DNA of 64,000 nucleotides, taken from NCBI RefSeq assembly GCF_000016905.1, contig NC_009616.1, positions 1,736,001-1,800,000 of the forward strand, written 5' to 3'. The notes under the pieces were generated by a model. It made no database searches, had not been told where the DNA came from, and saw only the letters and a list, made by a program, of their open reading frames with translations. Both the position numbers and the translations under genes were made by a program. Below, piece by piece: positions 45,355 to 55,646 of this stretch (positions are counted from its first letter, which is position 1; the number at the start of each line of letters is the position of its first letter). The stretch is from Thermosipho melanesiensis BI429 (lineage in GTDB: Bacteria; Thermotogota; Thermotogae; Thermotogales; Fervidobacteriaceae).

Positions 45355-46713
45355 GTGACAAAGAGATTAGGTATATTAATTTTAACGGTATTGGCTATTT
45401 TTTCTTTTGGCTATGTAAACCCAAACTACGAAAGTCCTATCACAAAAGTAGTTGATGAAGCTGCACCTGCTGTAGTAAAGATTGAAGCAACTGTATATTC
45501 TACATCGTATATTGATCCATTCATCGAGGAATTCTTCAAAAGATGGTTTGGTGATATTCCCAAGCAATATCAGCAAAAAGGTACTAGTTTAGGCTCAGGT
45601 TTTATATTTGAAAAAGAAGGTTATATATTAACTAATTTTCATGTAGTTGATGGTGCTGAAAATATAAAAGTCAGTTTGTTAGATGGAAAAGAATTCAGCG
45701 CCGAATTTATCGGTGGAGACAAAGAACTAGATATTGCTATACTAAAAATAGATCCAAAAAACCAGGAACTTCCCGTTTTAGAATTTGGTGATTCCGATAA
45801 ATTAAAAATTGGTGAATGGGCAATCGCAATAGGTAATCCACTTGGTTTTCAACATACCGTTACAGTTGGGGTAATTTCGGCAACAGGAAGAAAAATACCA
45901 AAACCCGATAATGACGGTTATTACACAAATCTAATTCAAACAGACGCTGCAATCAACCCAGGAAATAGCGGAGGCCCACTTTTAAATATACATGGTCAAG
46001 TTATTGGTATTAATACTGCAATTATTGCCCCTTCAGAAGCTATGAATATAGGTTTTGCAATACCAATTAACACAGCAAAAAGATTTATAGATAGTATAAT
46101 AAAAACTGGTAAAGCCGAAAAAGCATATCTTGGAGTCTATATGCAAACAGTTACAAAAGAACTTGCAAAAGCATTAGGGTTAAAAACTGATAAAGGGGTT
46201 TTTATTTCACAAGTTATAAAAGACTCTCCAGCTGAAAAAGCTGGTTTAAAGGATGGAGATGTTATTATAGAAGTTGAAGGTCTTTCTGTAACATCTGCAA
46301 GTGAATTAAAATCGATAATCCACAACTACACTCCCGGTTCAAAAATAAAGATTATAGTAAATAGAAAAGGAAAAATAATTAAATTTGAAGTGACTTTAGG
46401 TAAATCAAAAGAAACTGAAAAAGTAACATCAGCAAAAGAGTTTATGGGATTAACTGTAAAAGACATTACAAATGCAGATAGAGAAGAATATCAAATTCCA
46501 GAAGAAATTAGTGGAGTAGTTGTAAAAAACAGCAAAATAAGTTACATTAGTGAAGGATATGTCATTTTCAGAATAGCAATCAACGGACAAAAATATGAAA
46601 TTAGAAATATAAATGATTGGAACAAAGTAATTTCAAAAATAAACAAAGGCAATTATGTTGCTCTCTTCTACTACTATAAAGGTGCTACGGGAGTATTTTC
46701 ATTTGGATATTAA
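45355..46713 (+). CDS. degP: HtrA/DegP-family serine protease
   Basis: 452 residues starting at GTG 45355; the AGGAGGTGA site is upstream and the nearby ATG is followed at once by TGA. Signal sequence (1-19), trypsin-like domain with catalytic His in LTNFHVVDG (~99), Asp in KELDIAILKI (~129) and Ser in INPGNSGGPLLN (~203), then a PDZ domain (~245-345, YLGVYMQTVTKEL to GSKIKIIVNRKGK) and a short, possibly degenerate second PDZ. It degrades or refolds damaged exported proteins. Confidence 0.95.
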   Translation: MTKRLGILILTVLAIFSFGYVNPNYESPITKVVDEAAPAVVKIEATVYSTSYIDPFIEEFFKRWFGDIPKQYQQKGTSLGSGFIFEKEGYILTNFHVVDGAENIKVSLLDGKEFSAEFIGGDKELDIAILKIDPKNQELPVLEFGDSDKLKIGEWAIAIGNPLGFQHTVTVGVISATGRKIPKPDNDGYYTNLIQTDAAINPGNSGGPLLNIHGQVIGINTAIIAPSEAMNIGFAIPINTAKRFIDSIIKTGKAEKAYLGVYMQTVTKELAKALGLKTDKGVFISQVIKDSPAEKAGLKDGDVIIEVEGLSVTSASELKSIIHNYTPGSKIKIIVNRKGKIIKFEVTLGKSKETEKVTSAKEFMGLTVKDITNADREEYQIPEEISGVVVKNSKISYISEGYVIFRIAINGQKYEIRNINDWNKVISKINKGNYVALFYYYKGATGVFSFGY

Positions 46714-46719
46714 AAAACA

Positions 46720-46748
46720 CCCCATCCATTATTATTAATGGATAGGGG
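46720..46748 (+). terminator. Hairpin after htrA
   Basis: CCCCATCCATTA pairs with TAATGGAT(A)GGGG with one bulged base and a 4-base loop. There is little T downstream, so it may be a weak terminator or 3' stabiliser; a canonical terminator follows 17 bases later. Confidence 0.55.
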
Positions 46749-46764
46749 GATGCTTAAATACTTA

Positions 46765-46796
46765 AAATCCTGACTTTTTGGTCAGGATTTTTATTT
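46765..46796 (+). terminator. Terminator between htrA and glycogen phosphorylase
   Basis: A 10-bp stem, AAATCCTGAC with GTCAGGATTT, a T-rich 6-base loop, then TTTATTT. Confidence 0.88.
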
Positions 46797-46829
46797 ATAC
46801 TTAAAAAAATTCAAAATACTTTTTGTTTC

Positions 46830-46859
46830 TTGACATTTCTTAAAAAAAAATGTTAAAAT
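46830..46859 (+). promoter_or_regulatory. Promoter of glycogen phosphorylase
   Basis: A consensus -35 TTGACA (46830-46835), 18 bases, then TAAAAT (46854-46859). It is the best -35 seen in the window; the start codon is 46 bases downstream of the -10. Confidence 0.7.
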
Positions 46860-46877
46860 TTTAGTGTATATAATTCT

Positions 46878-46889
46878 GGAAACGATTCC
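46878..46889 (+). promoter_or_regulatory. LacI-family-type operator in the glgP leader
   Basis: GGAAACGATTCC is a near-perfect palindrome with the central CG typical of LacI/GalR operators (GGAA-N-CG-N-TTCC). It lies about 19 bases downstream of the -10 box, in the transcribed leader, where a bound repressor would block RNA polymerase. The regulator is not in the window. Confidence 0.55.
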
Positions 46890-46905
46890 GAATGGAGGTT
46901 TTAAA

Positions 46906-49392
46906 ATGGAGATTACAAAAAGAAAAAAGGAACAAAAATACAGAACCTCTAAAAAAAACATCAAGGAAAACTTTATCGAGCACCTCAATCTATCATTGGG
47001 GAAGGATTTTTCAAATGCAACACTTTGGGATAAATATCATGCACTTGCACTGTTAGTAAAAGACAGGGTAGTAGAAAAATGGCTTAAAACACAAAAAAAG
47101 TATTATGAAACCACTGATGTAAAAAGGGTATATTATCTATCCATTGAATTTCTAATTGGTAGACTACTTTATAATAACCTTTTAAACTTACAAATTGATG
47201 AAGAAGTAAAAAAAGCTATGAAAGATTTAAACTTAAGTTTAGAAGAAATAGCAGAAGCTGAACCAGATGCCGGTCTTGGAAATGGTGGATTAGGTAGATT
47301 AGCTGCTTGCTTTTTAGACTCAATTGCAACTTTGGGTCTGCCTGGATACGGTTATGGAATAAGATATGATTATGGAATCTTCAAACAAGTTATTAAAGAT
47401 GGTTTTCAAATAGAGCTTCCAGATGACTGGCTTAAAAATGGAAATCCCTGGGAAATAGAGAGAAAAGATAGAACAGTAAAAGTTAAATTCTTTGGTAGAA
47501 GTGAAAGTTATAAAGATGAAGATGGAAATATAAGATTTAAATGGGTAGATACTTTTGATGTTTTAGCTGTTCCATATGATACTCCCATTATTGGTTACGG
47601 AAATAATGTTGCAAATACTTTAAGACTTTGGAGTGCAAAGGCATTAAATGAATTTGATTTTAATAATTTCCAAAAAGGAAATTATATTAAATCTGCTGAG
47701 TCCAATGCAATTGCAAGTGCTATTTCAAAAGTTCTTTATCCAAACGATGCGTTTTATTCAGGAAGAGAATTAAGGTTAAAGCAAGAATATTTCTTTGTTT
47801 CTGCTTCTCTCCAGGACATTATCAGAAGATTTAAAAAACAATTTGGAAATCAATTTGACCTTTTCCCTAAAAGAAACGTCATACAACTTAATGATACCCA
47901 TCCCGCACTTGCCATTCCCGAATTAATGCGCATTTTAGTTGATGAAGAACATTTGCCGTGGGAAAAAGCCTGGGATATCACCATCAAAACTTTTGCTTAC
48001 ACCAACCATACTGTAATGCCCGAAGCATTGGAAAAATGGGAAGTTCATCTGTTTGAAAGACTTCTTCCAAGACACCTTGAAATACTTTACGAAATTAATG
48101 CACGATTCCTAGATAACGCCAAAAAAATTTTCAATGGAAATATAGAAAAAATTAGGAATGTCTCAATTTTTGAAGAAGGGAATGTTAAACAAGTAAGAAT
48201 GGCAAATTTATCAATTGTCGGTTCATTTTCCATAAATGGAGTTTCAAAACTTCATACTGAGATACTAAAGAAAAATGTCTTTAAAGATTTTTACGAAATA
48301 TGGCCTGAAAAATTCAACAACAAAACAAATGGTATTACTCAAAGAAGATGGTTACTGCAATGTAATCCAGGTTTATCAAAAATTATTAATGAAACTATTG
48401 GTAGCGAATGGATAACAAATCTAGATTACTTAAAAAATTTGGAAAAATTTGCAGATGATAAAAGTTTCTTAGACAAATTTTACGAAGTAAAACAAAATAA
48501 CAAGATAAGGCTTTCAAGATACATAGAAAAAGAATTGGATATAAAGGTTGATCCTGAATCTATATTCGATGTACAGGTAAAAAGACTACATGAATATAAA
48601 CGTCAACTTCTAAATGTCATGCATATTATTTACATTTATCAAAGATTAAAAGAAAATCCAAATTTAGACATATACCCGAGAACCTTTATTTTTGGTGCAA
48701 AAGCTGCACCAGGTTATAGAATGGCAAAGTTAATTATTAAATTAATTAACAGCGTAGCAAACGTAGTAAATAACGACAAAGACATTAAAGACAAAATAAA
48801 GGTTATATTTATACCAAATTACAATGTATCCTTGGCTGAAATTATAATCCCAGCTGCTAACGTAAGCGAACAAATTTCAACTGCAGGTAAAGAAGCATCT
48901 GGGACTGGGAACATGAAATTTGCATTAAATGGTGCACTTACCATTGGAACCTTAGATGGTGCAAATATTGAAATTAAAGAATGTGTTGGTGATGAAAACA
49001 TCTTTATATTTGGTCTAACAGCAGAACAAGTTTCTAAACTAAAAGAAAGTAGGTTATACAATCCATATGACATATATTTAAGAAATGAACACATTAGAAA
49101 CATATTAGATGCTATAAATAATAGTTTCTTTGAAAAAAATAATCCTGATCTGTTTAAAGATATTTTCCAATCACTATTATTCGGTATAAATGGCTCACAA
49201 GCAGACGAATACATGCTCTTAGCAGATTTTGACAGTTATAAGACAAGACATAAGGAAATTGATTTGACATACAGAAATAAATATACCTGGAACAAAAAAG
49301 CACTTTTAAACGTAGCAAGGGTAGGAATCTTTTCCAGTGATAGGACCATTCGAGAATATGCAGAAGATATATGGAAAGTTAAAAAGATCTAA
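46906..49392 (+). CDS. glgP: Glycogen/alpha-glucan phosphorylase
   Basis: 828 residues from ATG 46906 behind GGAGG. The glycogen phosphorylase signatures are clear: EPDAGLGNGGLGRLAACFLD (~125), NDTHPALAIPELMR (~333), NHTVMPEALEKW, VQVKRLHEYKRQLLN (~560) and the pyridoxal phosphate lysine in EASGTGNMKFALNGALTIGT (~663). It releases glucose-1-phosphate from stored glucan. It is transcribed alone, from a strong promoter with an operator that suggests sugar control. Confidence 0.96.
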   Translation: MEITKRKKEQKYRTSKKNIKENFIEHLNLSLGKDFSNATLWDKYHALALLVKDRVVEKWLKTQKKYYETTDVKRVYYLSIEFLIGRLLYNNLLNLQIDEEVKKAMKDLNLSLEEIAEAEPDAGLGNGGLGRLAACFLDSIATLGLPGYGYGIRYDYGIFKQVIKDGFQIELPDDWLKNGNPWEIERKDRTVKVKFFGRSESYKDEDGNIRFKWVDTFDVLAVPYDTPIIGYGNNVANTLRLWSAKALNEFDFNNFQKGNYIKSAESNAIASAISKVLYPNDAFYSGRELRLKQEYFFVSASLQDIIRRFKKQFGNQFDLFPKRNVIQLNDTHPALAIPELMRILVDEEHLPWEKAWDITIKTFAYTNHTVMPEALEKWEVHLFERLLPRHLEILYEINARFLDNAKKIFNGNIEKIRNVSIFEEGNVKQVRMANLSIVGSFSINGVSKLHTEILKKNVFKDFYEIWPEKFNNKTNGITQRRWLLQCNPGLSKIINETIGSEWITNLDYLKNLEKFADDKSFLDKFYEVKQNNKIRLSRYIEKELDIKVDPESIFDVQVKRLHEYKRQLLNVMHIIYIYQRLKENPNLDIYPRTFIFGAKAAPGYRMAKLIIKLINSVANVVNNDKDIKDKIKVIFIPNYNVSLAEIIIPAANVSEQISTAGKEASGTGNMKFALNGALTIGTLDGANIEIKECVGDENIFIFGLTAEQVSKLKESRLYNPYDIYLRNEHIRNILDAINNSFFEKNNPDLFKDIFQSLLFGINGSQADEYMLLADFDSYKTRHKEIDLTYRNKYTWNKKALLNVARVGIFSSDRTIREYAEDIWKVKKI

Positions 49393-49393
49393 A

Positions 49394-49420
49394 ATAAATC
49401 CCGCTTAATGCGGGATTTAT
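49394..49420. terminator. Bidirectional terminator between glgP and lepB
   Basis: An 11-bp perfect stem, ATAAATCCCGC with GCGGGATTTAT around TTAAT, between convergent genes. The final A/T pairs double as the stop region of lepB. Confidence 0.88.
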
Positions 49421-50286
49421 TATTTATTGTTAATAGGTTGGATTGGTCCAAAATTTTTTAAAGGCCATATTCTTAAAATAGGTCTTCCAATAACCGCTTC
49501 TTTAGGAACAAAACCAAAATATCTGCTATCTAAACTTTCCTTTGAATTATCTCCCATAAAGAAATAAAATCCTTTTGGAATTTTCACGTATATTTGTCCA
49601 CCTTCACTCCGAATATAATCATTAAAGTTAATATTTTTAGGTTTTAGATATTTATCGACATATTCATAATAGGGAATTCCATATTTAACAGGATCCATAC
49701 CGCCAACTATACTTAAAATTATATTAGAAAATTTTACTCCTTTTTTTAGAGCAAGATTAAAAAGAAATTTCTTATATTCTTCCTCATTATTTCTCAGTCT
49801 ACTTGCTTTATCTAAATATTCCCATAAATCAGGATATTCAAATACTCCTTCTGGTAAATAATCAACATTTTTTAAATTTTCTGGGATTTTACCATTTACA
49901 AACAACTTCCATTTTCCATTAACTTTTTTTAATGTTATAACATCTCCATCCTTTGCAACCAGCCTTTTTACATACTTCACATGTCCTTTAAACTCTTTTG
50001 GGGAAAATAAGTCCATAAATTTGTCAAACGCCCTTAGCATTCTTTGAGCTCTTTCATCGCGGAAAGGTGTCCAAAAAACAGTGATTTCTCCTATTTCTGG
50101 TTCTCTTGATTGAAAAGTTATCTTTTCAATAAAAAGGCGGTCCCCAATGTTTATTGTAGGAATCATTGAACCTGTGGGGACCATCATAGTTTCAAAGACA
50201 AAAAGCCTTATTATTGTTGCAGCTATTATTGCATATATAAGCGTGACAACTGTATCTTTTAAAATTTTAGAAGGATTTTTTTTCAT
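49420..50286 (-). CDS. lepB: Signal peptidase I
   Basis: 288 residues. N-terminal membrane helix (~11-30), catalytic Ser in MVPTGSMIPTI (~39), Lys in KYVKRLVAKDGDVI (~110) and the conserved MGDNSKESLDSRYFG (~241). A large insertion (~120-225) separates the Lys and the last box, making it longer than the usual ~180-220. It removes signal peptides outside the membrane. Last gene of the ffh-rplS operon. Confidence 0.94.
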   Translation of the reverse strand: MKKNPSKILKDTVVTLIYAIIAATIIRLFVFETMMVPTGSMIPTINIGDRLFIEKITFQSREPEIGEITVFWTPFRDERAQRMLRAFDKFMDLFSPKEFKGHVKYVKRLVAKDGDVITLKKVNGKWKLFVNGKIPENLKNVDYLPEGVFEYPDLWEYLDKASRLRNNEEEYKKFLFNLALKKGVKFSNIILSIVGGMDPVKYGIPYYEYVDKYLKPKNINFNDYIRSEGGQIYVKIPKGFYFFMGDNSKESLDSRYFGFVPKEAVIGRPILRIWPLKNFGPIQPINNK

Positions 50287-50291
50287 TTAAA

Positions 50292-50639
50292 TTACCTTCT
50301 CTCCTTAATTTTCACCTTTCCGCGAATATTTCTTAAGTAGTACAATTTTGCCCTTCTAACTTTTCCTCTTCTTACAACTTCTATCTTTTCAATTATTGGT
50401 GCATATAACGGAAAGATTCTTTCAACACCTATACCATTTGCACCAATTCTTCTTACTGTAAATGTTTTACCAACTCCAGAACCTCTTAAAGAAATTACAA
50501 TTCCCTCAAATGCCTGTGTTCTTTCCTTGTTTCCTTCTTTAAACTTAACATATACTCTAACAGTATCACCTGGTCTAAATTCAGGTACTTCTTTTACCTG
50601 ATCTTTTTCAATAATTCTAATAAGGTTATCCATACTCAT
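50292..50639 (-). CDS. rplS: 50S ribosomal protein L19
   Basis: 115 residues: [39 protein letters not shown] and the C-terminal [16 protein letters not shown] are hallmark bL19 segments. It lies at the 30S/50S interface. The AAAGGAGGGAT site is strong. Next to trmD and the SPOUT methyltransferase, as in many genomes. Confidence 0.97.
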   Translation of the reverse strand: MSMDNLIRIIEKDQVKEVPEFRPGDTVRVYVKFKEGNKERTQAFEGIVISLRGSGVGKTFTVRRIGANGIGVERIFPLYAPIIEKIEVVRRGKVRRAKLYYLRNIRGKVKIKERR

Positions 50640-50653
50640 ATAAAATCCCTCCT

Positions 50654-51946
<1,293 letters not shown>

Positions 51947-51950
<4 letters not shown>

Positions 51951-52483
51951 TCCAACCACTCCGGTAATTTTACAACAATTTTGTTACTCTTTTTATCAAT
52001 TTGCAAAACATATTCTTTAATTACAGGTATCAATATTTCATCTTTGGTATCCTTATTAATAACAAACACATCATTGCTACCTGTTTGAATTACTTCATCG
52101 ATATTCCCCAAAAAAATACCTTTTTCATCGTAAACTTTCATTCCAATAACTTCGTAAAAATAATACTCGTCACTAGAAAGAATTGGTAACCTTGATTTTT
52201 CAATATAAAGTGTGGAACCAACAAACTTTTTAGCATCATTTAGTGTATCAATACCTCTAAATTTAACAATATAATATCCATTTGCAAGAGACATATGAAT
52301 TATTCTACCAATCAAAAGTTTTTTCACCTTTTCGTTATAAATAAATACCTCTTCTAATGATTCAATCACCTCTGGCATATTTGTTAGCGGAAACAATCTT
52401 AACTCTCCATTAAGCCCATGAGTTTTTCCCAAAACTGCAATGGGGACTTTATCTTTTAAAAGCTCATGGAGAGTTTTTATCAT
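51947..52483 (-). CDS. rimM: 16S rRNA processing protein RimM
   Basis: 178 residues with the N-terminal IAVLGKTHGLNGELRLFPLT signature, KFRGIDTLNDAKKFVGSTLY, and the PRC-barrel C-terminal half (YYFYEVIGMKVYDEKGIFLG, then DEILIPVIKEYV). It binds S19 during 30S head assembly. Overlaps khpA and trmD by 4 bases each. Confidence 0.94.
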
Positions 52484-52704
52484 CTTACCACCTTCAAAAT
52501 AAAATCATTCTCATCAGTTATTGACGATAATAAAATTTTTATTGACTTTATTGTTCTACCATCTTTACCGATTACTTGTCCAACATCTTCAGAATTAACA
52601 GATATTTCAAAAACTTTTTTCCCATCCTCGTTAAATTCAAGTACAACAACCTCATCGGGATTCTTTACAATCCCCTTGAGTATGTACTCAAGGAGTTCTT
52701 TCAT
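52480..52704 (-). CDS. khpA: KH-domain RNA-binding protein KhpA
   Basis: 74 residues with a single KH domain: [20 protein letters not shown], then the GxxG loop in [18 protein letters not shown]. KhpA proteins bind RNA with KhpB/Jag and sit between rpsP and rimM in many bacteria, exactly as here. AGGAGG precedes ATG. Confidence 0.93.
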   Translation of the reverse strand: MKELLEYILKGIVKNPDEVVVLEFNEDGKKVFEISVNSEDVGQVIGKDGRTIKSIKILLSSITDENDFILKVVR

Positions 52705-52988
52705 TGATTTTCCTCCTTCTTTTTAGTCCTTTTTATTTCATCAACTTTCTTAAAAACACCAGCTTTTCTCAAAAGATTTTTTACAGTTTGACTTGGTTGT
52801 GCACCTTTCAAAATCCAATCCACTGCTTTATCAACATCTACATTTAAAATATACGGATCTTTTATTGGATCATAATATCCCAAACTTTCAATATACGCAC
52901 CATCTCTTCTCTTTCTTTGATCAACAACAACAATCCTGTAAAATGGTTGTTTCTTCTTACCCATACGTGTTAACCTAATCCTTACCAC
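52701..52988 (-). CDS. rpsP: 30S ribosomal protein S16
   Basis: 95 residues from GTG 52988, eight bases after GGAGG, giving the canonical start [36 protein letters not shown] and [17 protein letters not shown] confirm bS16. Overlaps khpA by 4 bases; 21 bases after ffh. Confidence 0.97.
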   Translation of the reverse strand: MVRIRLTRMGKKKQPFYRIVVVDQRKRRDGAYIESLGYYDPIKDPYILNVDVDKAVDWILKGAQPSQTVKNLLRKAGVFKKVDEIKRTKKKEENQ

Positions 52989-53009
52989 GCTAAACACCTC
53001 CATATATAT

Positions 53010-54317
53010 TTATAATTTAAACCCCTTTAAATTAAATGGCAACTTTCCCTTCTTAAACATCTTCATCATTTTTTTCATTTCTTCGTAATTTTTTAACAAT
53101 TTATTTATATCCTGCACCGTCGTTCCACTACCAAGAGCTATCCTTCTTTTTCTACTTGCATTGAGTATTTTTGGATTTCTTCTCTCCTCAGGTGTCATTG
53201 AATTTATTATTGCTTCTGTTATTTTCATCTCTCTTTCACCTTGTTCAATATCTACTTTAGGCGCACCTGGTAAAAGTTCCATTATTTTTGACAAAGAACC
53301 TAATTTTTTGATCTCCTTTAATTGCTCCTGAAAATCTTCCAAAGTAAATTCTGCGTTAATCATCTTTTTTCCAAGTGTTTTCATCTTTTCCTTATCTAGC
53401 TCTTTTTCGGCTTTCTCAATTAAAGTCAATACATCACCTAAGCCTAAAATTCTACTTGCAATTCTTTCAGGATAAAATTCCTCTAAATCCTCTATTTTTT
53501 CACCAACACCTATAAATTTTACAGGTTTATTGGTTACATATCTAATTGACAAAATTACTCCACCACGTGCATCTCCATCCATCTTTGTTACAACAAAACC
53601 AGTAACATCTAACTTTTCGTTAAAGGTTTTTGCAGAATTTACAGCATCTTGCCCCGTCATCGCATCAACTACCATGAGTATTTCATCTGGTGATAATATT
53701 TCTTTTATCTCTACTAACTCATTCATCATTTCATTATCAATGTGTAATCTTCCCGCGGTATCAAAAATTACAACATCATATCCACTATCTTTTACTTCTT
53801 TTAGTGCCTCTTCAACTATTTTTATTGGATGTTTTCTATCCCCGCAATATACAGGTACGTCTATTTTCTTACCTAAAGTAATAAGCTGATCAATTGCGGC
53901 AGGTCTGTATGTATCTGCAGCCACCAAATAAGGTTTTCTGCCTTTCTTCTTTAATAAATTTGCCAATTTTGCAGCACTGGTCGTCTTACCACTACCTTGC
54001 AAACCTACCATCATAATATACGATGGTGAATGTATCATTTTCAAAGGTTGTTTTTCTCCCATTAATTTAATTAACTCATCCCTTAAAATCTTTATAAACA
54101 TCTGATCAGGCGTTAGAGATCTTAAAACCTTTTCGCCTAATGCTTTCTTTTTTACATCTTCAATAAATTCCTTAACTACCTTATAATTTACATCTGCTTC
54201 CAACAAAGATAATTTAACTATTTTTATCGCTTCTTTTATATTCTTCTCGGTAATTTTCCCTTTTCCAGACAAAGTTTTGAATGCTTTTGAAAGTTTTTCT
54301 TGTAAACCTTCAAACAA
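53010..54317 (-). CDS. ffh: Signal recognition particle protein Ffh
   Basis: 435 residues from TTG 54317 (FEGLQEKLSKAF), the usual Ffh N-terminus, with AAGGTG six bases upstream; a GTG three codons earlier lies in the site. GTPase motifs: GLQGSGKTTSAAKLA (~106), DTAGRLHID, TKMDGDARGG. The C-terminal M domain (~300-435) has SRKRRIALGSGTTVQDIN, the 4.5S RNA-binding segment, and a Met-rich tail. It delivers nascent membrane proteins to FtsY. Confidence 0.97.
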   Translation of the reverse strand: MFEGLQEKLSKAFKTLSGKGKITEKNIKEAIKIVKLSLLEADVNYKVVKEFIEDVKKKALGEKVLRSLTPDQMFIKILRDELIKLMGEKQPLKMIHSPSYIMMVGLQGSGKTTSAAKLANLLKKKGRKPYLVAADTYRPAAIDQLITLGKKIDVPVYCGDRKHPIKIVEEALKEVKDSGYDVVIFDTAGRLHIDNEMMNELVEIKEILSPDEILMVVDAMTGQDAVNSAKTFNEKLDVTGFVVTKMDGDARGGVILSIRYVTNKPVKFIGVGEKIEDLEEFYPERIASRILGLGDVLTLIEKAEKELDKEKMKTLGKKMINAEFTLEDFQEQLKEIKKLGSLSKIMELLPGAPKVDIEQGEREMKITEAIINSMTPEERRNPKILNASRKRRIALGSGTTVQDINKLLKNYEEMKKMMKMFKKGKLPFNLKGFKL

Positions 54318-54346
54318 CCAAATCACCTTCCTTCTTTCCTTTAACT

Positions 54347-54374
54347 AGTATATTATACTTTTTTCTTTTTTCAA
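54347..54374 (-). promoter_or_regulatory. Promoter of the ffh-lepB operon
   Basis: On the minus strand TTGAAA (54374 to 54369), 16 bases, TATACT (54352 to 54347); an overlapping TATAAT (54356 to 54351) is an alternative -10. About 30 bases before the ffh start. Confidence 0.6.
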
Positions 54375-54517
54375 TTAAAATTTCCTACACAATTGATAAC
54401 ATACAAAAAAATATATGTAACAATTATATTACAATAAATATTTCTATTAACTTAACTCACATAATAAAGTTAACAATTATGTAATATATATACGTTTTTT
54501 ACTTAATAACATTGGTA

Positions 54518-54523
54518 TATAAT
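54518..54523 (+). promoter_or_regulatory. -10 box of the thiB-thiP transcript
   Basis: TATAAT in the AT-rich stretch directly before the TPP riboswitch; no clear -35 box is seen. Transcription from here would begin at the 5' edge of the aptamer. Confidence 0.45.
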
Positions 54524-54525
54524 AA

Positions 54526-54627
54526 AATTACCCAAGGGGAGCTCCATAAGCCGGGGCTGAGAGGAAGACGGAAGTCTTCGACCCTTAGAACCTGAACCGG
54601 GTAATACCGGCGGAGGGATGGGAAATT
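54526..54627 (+). promoter_or_regulatory. TPP riboswitch (THI element)
   Basis: The thiamine pyrophosphate aptamer core is unmistakable: AAGGGGAGCTC, GGGGCTGAGAGGA, ACCCTTAGAACCTGAACC, GGGTAATACCGGCGGAGGGA in order. P1 is formed by AATTACCCA (54526-54534) with TGGGAAATT (54619-54627), one mismatch. A variable P3a hairpin (GAAGACGGAAGTCTTC) is present. GGAGGGAT (54612-54619) can pair instead with ATCCCTCC (54628-54635), an antiterminator that competes with the terminator just downstream, so TPP should switch transcription off. Confidence 0.97.
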
Positions 54628-54628
54628 A

Positions 54629-54655
54629 TCCCTCCATTTGGAGGGAATTTTTTTT
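54629..54655 (+). terminator. Riboswitch-controlled terminator
   Basis: TCCCTCC pairs with GGAGGGA (54629-54635, 54640-54646), loop ATTT, then a run of T ending just before the thiB ribosome-binding site. The 5' arm is shared with the antiterminator. Confidence 0.92.
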
Positions 54656-54668
54656 AGGAGGTGAAGTT

Positions 54669-55646
54669 ATGAAAAAAATTATAGTACTATTAATCTTGTT
54701 AATTAGTGCTTTCTACTTTTCAACTCAAACATTAGTTGTATACACATATGACAGTTTTGTATCAGGCATTGGTTATGAAGTAGTGCCTATATTTGAAAAA
54801 ATGTATGGTTGTAAAGTGGATTTAAGATCATTTGGTGATGCTGGTTCAGTCCTTTCTAGATTAATCCTTGAAAAGCAGAACCCAAAGGCAGATGTAATTA
54901 TAGGGCTTGATCAAGCTTTATTGTTTCGTGCAATTAAAGAAAACTTACTTGAAAAATACACGCCAATAAACAAATCACTTCTAAAATATCCAGAATTATT
55001 AAATGAATACGGTGTTCCATACGATTTTGGAGCAATTGCAATAGTATACAATAGAAACACAGTAAAAAATCCACCAAAGAGTTTTTCTGACTTGCTCAGT
55101 AAAAAATTTAAAAATCGGATAGTAGTACAAGATCCAAGAACTTCAAGTACAGGTTTAAGTTTTTTACTTTGGACAATTGCAGTATATAAAGATAATTACT
55201 TAGACTTTTGGAAGAAATTTAAAGAAAATATTTTAACAATAACCCCTGGATGGGATGAAGCATTCGAAATGCTTGAATCAGGTGAAGCGGACATAATGGT
55301 AAGCTATGCAACTGATGGTGCATATAGTTATCACAACTACGGTGAAATTATCTATGTTCCTGTTATACTCGATGACGGTGCATGTGTTCAAATAGAATAT
55401 GCTTCTATTGTAAAAGGCACTAAAAACATGGAACTTGCAAAAAGGTTTTTGGAATTTATCCTAATGGAAGATTTCCAAGAAAAAGTACCATTAAACCAAT
55501 GGATGCTTCCAGTTACAGAAGTAAATACTCCTGAAGCCTTTAAGTATGTTCCACAAATAAATAAGATTTTAAAATTAGAGCCTAAAATCTACGAAAAACA
55601 AGAGGAGATATTAAAAGAATGGTCAAAAGAAGTAATTGGTGGATAA
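54669..55646 (+). CDS. thiB: Thiamine ABC transporter substrate-binding protein
   Basis: 325 residues from ATG 54669 behind AGGAGGTGAAGTT. A signal sequence (1-20) precedes a type II binding-protein fold with TLVVYTYDSFVSGIGYEVVP, VDLRSFGDAGSVLSRLILEK, PYDFGAIAIVYNR and ITPGWDEAFEMLESGEADIM, the pattern of ThiB. No lipobox Cys is present, so it is probably free in the periplasm. The TPP riboswitch upstream supports thiamine (or a phosphate ester) as ligand. Confidence 0.94.
   Translation: MKKIIVLLILLISAFYFSTQTLVVYTYDSFVSGIGYEVVPIFEKMYGCKVDLRSFGDAGSVLSRLILEKQNPKADVIIGLDQALLFRAIKENLLEKYTPINKSLLKYPELLNEYGVPYDFGAIAIVYNRNTVKNPPKSFSDLLSKKFKNRIVVQDPRTSSTGLSFLLWTIAVYKDNYLDFWKKFKENILTITPGWDEAFEMLESGEADIMVSYATDGAYSYHNYGEIIYVPVILDDGACVQIEYASIVKGTKNMELAKRFLEFILMEDFQEKVPLNQWMLPVTEVNTPEAFKYVPQINKILKLEPKIYEKQEEILKEWSKEVIGG

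Noticed and set aside
46720-46796. The double hairpin after htrA as a small RNA gene
   Set aside because: The second is a plain terminator and the first a probable 3' stabiliser; no promoter lies between them and the htrA stop.
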